A stretch of DNA of 19,174 nucleotides from assembly GCA_964611585.1 (NCBI GenBank), contig CAZTAK010000054.1:1-19174 (forward strand). Direction: 5' to 3'. A program made the position numbers and the translations under genes. Below the pieces are notes generated by a model, which was not told the DNA's origin, did not search any database, and saw only the letters and a program-made list of their open reading frames with translations. The stretch's first letter is position 1. The number at the start of each line of letters is the position of its first letter. This document shows positions 14,032-19,174 of the stretch, in pieces. The stretch comes from CAZTAK01 sp964611585. Lineage in GTDB: Bacteria; Pseudomonadota; Alphaproteobacteria; SHVP01.

Positions 14032-15561
14032 TCAACGGGCGTCGGGTGTCGTTAGCGGCACGCCAAGCCGCGCGCGGCGCGACAACCAAAGGCTGGGCCG
14101 ATAGCGCGGATCGCCGTATTGGCGATGTATCGCCGCAATAATCTTCAAAATCCGATCGGGGCCAAGCAGATCGCCAAACCCAAACGGTCCATGAGGATAG
14201 CCGAGCCCCAGTTTGACGGCTTTGTCAATGTCGTCGGGTACGGCGGTCCGTAGCTGGGCAATAGAGCAGCCGATATTGACGATCATTGCCAGAATGCGCT
14301 GGGCCACAAATCCCGGACTGTCGCCGATAATCGTTACCGGTACGCCGTCGCTGGCGAGAAGACCATGCGCGGCGTCCCGAAACGCCGGATCCGCGACCGG
14401 CGTCGTCATACAGGTGCGGCGCTTATCGAGGCCAAACAGGGTGTCGACGGCTACCGTCCGGGCCGGATCTAGCTCGTTATCGAGCGCGGCGGTGGTCGCA
14501 TCGTCGCCGAGCGGCGTGACCAGACAAAGGGTCTTGTCTCCCGGGCGGTCGCCCGTGTCCAGCGGCGCATCAAGGGATTCTAGCAACGCCGTCAGGGCGG
14601 CGTAACCGGTGGGTTCGGCCGGGCAAACCCAGACGCTCTCGGGCCGGTCCGCCGGCGCCGGTGATTCCGGTGGCACAACGGCCTTCTTGTCCTTGTAGGG
14701 GTAGAAGCCTTGCTCCGTCTTGCGCCCCAGTTTTCCCCCTTCCATGCGGCTGCGCATCAGCGTTGCCGGCCGGAAGCGGGGCTCGTGATAGAACTGCTCA
14801 TAGATGTACTCGGTCGCGGGGTGGGTCACGTCGAGTGCCGTCAGGTCCATCAGTTCGAACGGACCCATACGAAACCCGGCCGCCTCCCGCATGATGCGGT
14901 CCACATCGGCAAAACCGGCGATCCCTTCGCTGGCGAGGTGCGCGGCCTCGATATTAAAGCCGCGGCCGACCTGGTTGACGAGAAATCCCGGCGCGTCTTT
15001 GACCCGAACCGGTACCCGCCCCATCCGCTTTCCGACGGCGGTCAGGGCCTCTCCAACCCATGGCGCCGTCACTTCGCCGTCGATGATCTCGACAAGCTTC
15101 ATCAGCGGCACCGGATTGAAGAAGTGCATGCCGGCGAGTCGCTCCGGCCGGTTCGTTTCCGCGGCAATGGTTGTCACGGAAAGCGAGGACGTGTTGGTGG
15201 CGAGGATGCAGTCATCGCCAACGATGGTCTCAAGCTCGGCAAGCAACTCTCGTTTGGCCGCCAGGTTCTCGACAATGGCCTCGGTGACGACGTGGCAGGG
15301 CGCGAATGCTCCCAATTCGTTGACGACTTCGACGCGGTCCACCGCGGATTTCGCCTCATCCTGGGTAATGTTGCCCTTCTCGGCCGAGCGCGTGAGCATC
15401 TTCTCGATAAAATCCTTCGCCCCGGCCGCCGCACCCTCGCGCGAGTCCATAAGCAGCACGCTCATGCCGCCGGTTGCTGCCACTTGGGCGATGCCTCGCC
15501 CCATGGTGCCGGCGCCGATCACGCCGACTACCAAATCCTGCCTGTTTCCGTCCAGATTCAT
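14032..15561 (-). CDS. 3-hydroxyacyl-CoA dehydrogenase, two-C-domain PaaH type
   Basis: This 509-residue NAD enzyme oxidises a 3-hydroxyacyl-CoA to the 3-oxo form. The Rossmann motif GAGTMG is at residues 16-21. The catalytic His146 lies in GMHFFNPVPLMKLVEII. A first C-terminal domain (KDAPGFLVNQVGRGFNIEA) is followed by a linker and a second C-domain (DSPGFVAQRILAMIVN). The long double form is that of PaaH (3-hydroxyadipyl-CoA dehydrogenase) rather than the roughly 290-residue 3-hydroxybutyryl-CoA enzyme. It heads the operon with the thiolase and the glutaryl-CoA dehydrogenase homologue. AGAGG is 11 nt before the ATG. No enoyl-CoA hydratase to feed it is encoded in the window. Its C-terminal Arg-rich end after GDPRYRPS is common in this group. 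Confidence 0.9.
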   Translation of the reverse strand: MNLDGNRQDLVVGVIGAGTMGRGIAQVAATGGMSVLLMDSREGAAAGAKDFIEKMLTRSAEKGNITQDEAKSAVDRVEVVNELGAFAPCHVVTEAIVENLAAKRELLAELETIVGDDCILATNTSSLSVTTIAAETNRPERLAGMHFFNPVPLMKLVEIIDGEVTAPWVGEALTAVGKRMGRVPVRVKDAPGFLVNQVGRGFNIEAAHLASEGIAGFADVDRIMREAAGFRMGPFELMDLTALDVTHPATEYIYEQFYHEPRFRPATLMRSRMEGGKLGRKTEQGFYPYKDKKAVVPPESPAPADRPESVWVCPAEPTGYAALTALLESLDAPLDTGDRPGDKTLCLVTPLGDDATTAALDNELDPARTVAVDTLFGLDKRRTCMTTPVADPAFRDAAHGLLASDGVPVTIIGDSPGFVAQRILAMIVNIGCSIAQLRTAVPDDIDKAVKLGLGYPHGPFGFGDLLGPDRILKIIAAIHRQYGDPRYRPSLWLSRRARLGVPLTTPDAR

Positions 15562-16221
15562 TGCTGATTACGCCTCTAAAGCTGCTGTTCGCTGATACCC
15601 GGTACTGCGACCGGCTCCGGCCCCCCCGCCTGTTCTTCGTCGTTCGACCCAGTGTACAGCCTTATATCTGGGATTTCGACCAAGCGAGATTGTTGGCGCG
15701 AGATGATTGCGCGAACGGCATCCAGTTCTGACCGGCGGCAGCGGGACTTCGTCGAAAACGATTTCCCACCGCTCATCGCGAGAGCGAACAACGTCCGGAG
15801 CCGACTTCGGCGGGCAGCCCTGGGCCGTCTTTCCGTGGGTCCCGAGGCCGTGCCGCCGGGCGGCTGCTTCCTTTTGCCGCACCAGGAGATTTGTTTCTTT
15901 GTCCAGGATCAAATGCCCTTCCGAGGACAGAGGGCGACGCCGAAGACAAGGGATCATTCCCTCGGGCGCCGCGCCGCGGGGGGTATCTCCAGCGAACGAA
16001 TCTTGGTTCGATGCCCCCTTCGCAGAGACGATCGAGTCCTGCCAGCGGCTTGATGCGGCACGGATTGCGATCGGTGGTAGTATTCAGCAGGATATTGCCT
16101 TCAATCTGTGTCTGGTCCTTGGCGCGCGCCTCGGTCGAGGCGGGTTTGGCGGACGCGATGCACCGGTTCTGGTCAAGGTGCGCCGGAATTCGGCGATCGG
16201 TGCGGCAAGAATGGACAGCCT
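15562..16221. other. 660-nt divergent intergenic region between the acyl-CoA and sarcosine operons
   Basis: No confident gene is present. On the minus strand, one frame (15568-15957) and an overlapping one (15576-15791) both read as fairly protein-like in different parts, which could mark a frameshifted gene remnant, but neither is recognised. A near-palindrome at 16127-16142 lies about 80 nt upstream of soxB. The region must hold the promoters for both divergent operons. No clear -35/-10 pair or known riboswitch could be seen. Confidence 0.5.
16127..16142. promoter_or_regulatory. Inverted repeat upstream of soxB
   Basis: CGCCTCG and CGAGGCG, 7-bp arms around a 2-nt centre GT, lie about 80 nt before the soxB ATG. 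The tight spacing suggests a protein-binding site rather than an RNA hairpin. Confidence 0.25.
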
Positions 16222-17472
16222 ATGCAGCGGTATTCGATCTTCAGCATCGTCCGTAACGCCAGAAGCTTTCATCGCAATTGGCCGCGCGTCTGGCGTAGTC
16301 CCGATCCGAAACCGGAATACGAGGTCATCATCATTGGCGGCGGCGGCCACGGGCTCGCCACGGCCTATTATCTGGCGAAGGAACACGGCCTTTCGAATGT
16401 AGCCGTCCTCGAAAAGGGCTGGCTCGGCGGTGGCAATACGGGCCGCAACACGACGATCATCCGCTCGAATTACCTGTGGGATGAAAGCGCGCACCTCTAT
16501 GAAAAGTCGTTGCACCTATTCGAAGGGCTATCCCGCGAACTGAACTTCAACCTGATGGCGAGCCAGCGCGGCGTCATGAATCTGGCCCATACCGAGCACG
16601 ACCTTCGCGAGATCGCGAGGCGCGTCGCTGCCATTCGCCTCAACGGAATCGATTCGGTATTCCTCACGCCCGCGCAGATCAAGGCGAGGGTGCCGATTCT
16701 GAATACCTCGCCCACGGCGCGCCATCCGGTCCTGGGGGCCTCGTTTCAGCGCCGGGGCGGCGTCGCCCGTCATGATGCCGTCGCCTGGGGCCTCGCCCGC
16801 GCCGCCGATGCCCGTGGCGTCGATATCATTCAGAATTGCGAAGTTATCGGGATCCTGCGTGAGGGCGATCGGGTCACGGGCGTCGAAACGACCCGTGGGA
16901 CGATCAAAGCGCCGAAAATCGGCATCGCGGTGGCCGGACACTCGAGCGTTCTCGCCGCGATGGCGGGATTTCGCCTGCCCATCGAAACCCATCCCCTGCA
17001 AGCCCTGGTTTCCGAACCCATCAGACCGGTGATCGATACCGTTGTCATGAGCGGGACCGTGCACGTTTACGTCAGCCAGTCGGACCGTGGCGAACTCGTC
17101 ATGGGCGCGGGCATGGACGCCTATAACTCGTATGCGCAACGCGGCAGCCTGCATATCATCGAGGGCATGATGGGTGCGGCGGTGGATCTGTTTCCGATCT
17201 TCAGCCGCCTCAAGATGATGCGCCAGTGGGGCGGCATCGTTGATATCTGTCCCGATGCGAGTCCGATCATCGGGTTGACGCCCGTCGCCGGTCTCTACAT
17301 CAATGGCGGTTGGGGTACGGGCGGATTCAAAGCGACTCCCGGGTCGGGCTGGGTTTTCGCCCACACCATTGCGCGCGGCGAACCCCACCCGCTCAATGCG
17401 CCTTTTTCGCTCGAACGATTTACCACCGGCGCCTTGATCGACGAGCACGGCGCCGCCGCCGTCGCGCACTGA
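16222..17472 (+). CDS. soxB: Sarcosine oxidase beta subunit
   Basis: This 416-residue subunit of heterotetrameric sarcosine oxidase carries noncovalent FAD and covalent FMN and demethylates sarcosine to glycine. The FAD motif IIIGGGGHGLATAYYLA lies near residue 36. LEKGWLGGGNTGRNTTIIRS follows. His184 in VARHDAVAWG is the expected covalent-FMN histidine (His173 in the Corynebacterium enzyme, whose N-terminus is shorter). The C-terminus, with GGWGTGGFKATPG and LIDEHGAAAVAH, is almost invariant in the family. The start at 16222 gives MQRYSIFSIVRNA, the usual proteobacterial beginning; the frame is open upstream but that part is not family-like. ATGGA, a weak ribosome site, sits about 7 nt upstream. 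soxD follows after 7 nt. The cytoplasmic enzyme makes hydrogen peroxide and 5,10-methylene-tetrahydrofolate. Confidence 0.96.
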   Translation: MQRYSIFSIVRNARSFHRNWPRVWRSPDPKPEYEVIIIGGGGHGLATAYYLAKEHGLSNVAVLEKGWLGGGNTGRNTTIIRSNYLWDESAHLYEKSLHLFEGLSRELNFNLMASQRGVMNLAHTEHDLREIARRVAAIRLNGIDSVFLTPAQIKARVPILNTSPTARHPVLGASFQRRGGVARHDAVAWGLARAADARGVDIIQNCEVIGILREGDRVTGVETTRGTIKAPKIGIAVAGHSSVLAAMAGFRLPIETHPLQALVSEPIRPVIDTVVMSGTVHVYVSQSDRGELVMGAGMDAYNSYAQRGSLHIIEGMMGAAVDLFPIFSRLKMMRQWGGIVDICPDASPIIGLTPVAGLYINGGWGTGGFKATPGSGWVFAHTIARGEPHPLNAPFSLERFTTGALIDEHGAAAVAH

Positions 17473-17479
17473 GGGCCCA

Positions 17480-17764
17480 ATGCTGTTGATCCCCTGCCCC
17501 TGGTGCGGGCCGCGCGAGGAAACGGAATTCCGCTATGGCGGCGAGGCCGATATTGCCCGGCCCCGCGACCCGGCGGCGCTGAGCGATGCCGAGTGGGCCG
17601 ACTATCTGTACCTGAAGTCGAATCCGAAAGGGCCCCACCGCGAGCGTTGGAATCATGCCCACGGGTGCCGCCGCTGGTTCAATGTCGAGCGTAACACGGC
17701 GACCAACGAGATCGCGCGCAGCGATCCGATGGCCGCTCCGCCGCAGGAGCCCGGCGATGGTTGA
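17480..17764 (+). CDS. soxD: Sarcosine oxidase delta subunit
   Basis: This 94-residue subunit has the zinc-site residues Cys6, Cys9 (CPWC), His59 and Cys63 (HAHGC) in the spacing known for the family. ALSDAEWADYLYLKSNPKGPH and WFNVERNT are also characteristic. It is a structural subunit of the heterotetramer. It starts 7 nt after the soxB stop, and its end overlaps the soxA start by 8 nt, which implies coupled translation. Confidence 0.95.
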   Translation: MLLIPCPWCGPREETEFRYGGEADIARPRDPAALSDAEWADYLYLKSNPKGPHRERWNHAHGCRRWFNVERNTATNEIARSDPMAAPPQEPGDG

Positions 17765-19174
17765 GCAAATCCGCCGCCGGCCTGAAGGGGGGCGCATCGA
17801 CCGCGGACGCCCGCTTAGATTCAAATTCGATGGCCGTCCCTACGAGGGCTGCGCCGGAGACACGCTCGCCTCCGCCCTGATGGCCAATGGTGTCGATATC
17901 CTGGCGCGCAGTTTCAAGTATCACCGCCCGCGCGGTGTGCTCTGCGCTGGCGCCGAGGAACCGAACGCCATCGTTCAAATTCACGAGGGCGCGCGGACCG
18001 AACCCAATGTGCGCGCCACCATGGTCGAAGTCTTTGATGGACTCAGCGCGCGCTCCGTCCATGCCTGGCCGAACGTGCGCGTGGACTTTCTGTCGCTGTT
18101 CGACCGTCTATCGTCTCTTCTTCCGGCCGGGTTCTATTACAAGACCTTCAAGTGGCCGGCGGCGTTCTGGCCGCTCTACGAATCAGTCATCCGGCACGCG
18201 GCAGGCCTCGGCACGGTGCCGCGTGAAGGGGATCCCGACCGCTACGACAAGGTGTGCGCCCATTGCGACGTGCTGGTCGTGGGCGCCGGGCCGTCCGGGC
18301 TGGCGGCGGCGCTCGCCGCCGGTCGCGCCGGCGCGCGGGTCCTTCTCGCCGACGAAGGTTTCGAGGCCGGCGGATCTTTGCTCGGGCGCACCCTCGAAAT
18401 AGACGGTGCGGCCGCCGCCGAGTGGGTCGAAACGATGATCCGGGAACTCTCCGCCATGCCCGAGGTTCGTGTACTGACCCGGACCACGGCGTTCGGCTAT
18501 TACGATCACAACTACCTGGCAATGGTCGAGCGTGTGACCGATCAACTCGCGCTGGTTGCGCCGACGCATGTGCCGCGCCAGCGCTTGTGGAAGGTTCGTG
18601 CCAAGCGTGTGATTCTGGCGACCGGCGCCATCGAACGGCCGCTCGTGTTCGGAAACAACGACCGGCCCGGAATCATGCTTGCCGACGCGGCATTGACCTA
18701 CGTGAACCGGTTCGCCGTCGTACCCGGCAAGCGCGCCGTGATCGCAACCAACAACGACAGTGCCTACGATACGGCAATCGCTTTGCAGGACGCCGGAATC
18801 GAAGTTGCCGCCATTGTCGATGCCCGCGATGATCCGGGCGGGACCCTTTCCGCGGCGGCAGGATCGCGCGGCATCGAGATCCTCGGCTGCCACGCCGTCG
18901 TCTCGGCGGCGGGCACGAAGCGGGTCTCAAGCGTGTCGGTGGCACCCATCGGCGCGGGTCCCGGACCGCGACGAAAGATCGATTGCGATCTCGTCTGTAT
19001 GTCGGGCGGTTGGTCGCCTGCCGTTCACCTCTTTTCCCAATCAGGCGGAACGCTGCGCTATGACGAGGGAAGCGCGTCCTTTGTTCCGGACCGATTGCGG
19101 CAGAACGAGGTGTCCGTCGGCGCTGCCAACGGTACATTCGCCTTGAACACCGCCCTCGAAGAGAGCCTTGCCGC
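17757..19174 (+). CDS. soxA: Sarcosine oxidase alpha subunit, partial (C-terminus beyond window)
   Basis: About 472 residues of a subunit normally near 1000 residues are present; the frame stays open to the right edge. The N-terminal ferredoxin-like domain without cluster is seen in FKFDGRPYEGCAGDTLASAL and SFKYHRPRGVLCAG. A dinucleotide-binding motif, VVGAGPSGLAAALAAGRAG, follows at about residue 172; in this family it binds NAD. GAIERPLVFGNNDRPGIML and SGGWSPAVHL continue the two-domain oxidoreductase fold. The missing part should contain the folate-binding aminomethyltransferase-like domain, and soxG probably follows. The ATG at 17757 lies inside the end of soxD. Confidence 0.95.
   Translation, partial: MVEQIRRRPEGGRIDRGRPLRFKFDGRPYEGCAGDTLASALMANGVDILARSFKYHRPRGVLCAGAEEPNAIVQIHEGARTEPNVRATMVEVFDGLSARSVHAWPNVRVDFLSLFDRLSSLLPAGFYYKTFKWPAAFWPLYESVIRHAAGLGTVPREGDPDRYDKVCAHCDVLVVGAGPSGLAAALAAGRAGARVLLADEGFEAGGSLLGRTLEIDGAAAAEWVETMIRELSAMPEVRVLTRTTAFGYYDHNYLAMVERVTDQLALVAPTHVPRQRLWKVRAKRVILATGAIERPLVFGNNDRPGIMLADAALTYVNRFAVVPGKRAVIATNNDSAYDTAIALQDAGIEVAAIVDARDDPGGTLSAAAGSRGIEILGCHAVVSAAGTKRVSSVSVAPIGAGPGPRRKIDCDLVCMSGGWSPAVHLFSQSGGTLRYDEGSASFVPDRLRQNEVSVGAANGTFALNTALEESLA

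Noticed and set aside
16108..16221. 38-codon in-frame extension upstream of the chosen soxB start
   Set aside because: The extension is not family-like, while the ATG at 16222 gives the usual SoxB N-terminus.
15707..16402. 231-codon plus-strand frame running into soxB
   Set aside because: The translation is Arg/Ser-rich without motifs and overlaps the clear soxB start in a different frame.

Overview
The window reads as chromosomal DNA of a GC-rich alphaproteobacterium, probably from a Rhodospirillales-like lineage. The grounds are the high GC content, alphaproteobacterial-looking protein sequences, a soxBDA-type sarcosine oxidase locus and a small four-cysteine protein resembling the DUF6455 family, which is common in Alphaproteobacteria. 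The lineage is inferred; no rRNA, tRNA, CRISPR array or mobile element is visible.

Region 1 (about 1-4902, minus strand) is one co-directional block, read right to left: an NfnA/SudB-like ferredoxin-NAD(P) reductase subunit, a GltD/NfnB-like iron-sulfur flavoprotein, a fused gamma-alpha 2-oxoacid:ferredoxin oxidoreductase subunit (KorA type) and the start of its beta subunit (KorB), which runs off the left edge. Region 2 (4903-6085) separates two divergent redox operons. It holds the DUF6455-like small gene (minus strand) and about 0.7 kb with inverted repeats but no confident gene. Region 3 (6086-9031, plus strand) is a second, distinct four-subunit 2-oxoacid:ferredoxin oxidoreductase in the order delta-alpha-beta-gamma, as in oorDABC of epsilonproteobacteria.

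Region 4 (9082-15561, minus strand) is an acyl-CoA catabolic block. In transcription order it holds a 3-hydroxyacyl-CoA dehydrogenase of the PaaH type, a PcaF/PaaJ-like thiolase, a glutaryl-CoA dehydrogenase homologue and, after a 347-nt gap, an NDP-forming acyl-CoA synthetase. No enoyl-CoA hydratase is present. Region 5 (15562-16221) is a 660-nt divergent intergenic stretch. Region 6 (16222-19174, plus strand) is soxB-soxD-soxA of heterotetrameric sarcosine oxidase; soxA is cut by the right edge.

Working model (inference): the two oxidoreductases convert 2-oxoacids such as 2-oxoglutarate or 2-oxoadipate to acyl-CoAs and reduced ferredoxin. The Nfn-like pair exchanges electrons between ferredoxin, NADH and NADPH. 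The acyl-CoA block carries glutaryl-CoA or a related dicarboxylyl-CoA towards acetyl-CoA, and the NDP-forming synthetase could recover ATP from an acyl-CoA. The most unusual points are the Nfn-plus-two-oxidoreductase arrangement, the small cysteine protein between the operons, and a glutaryl-CoA dehydrogenase homologue with Leu where decarboxylating enzymes carry Tyr beside the catalytic Glu.
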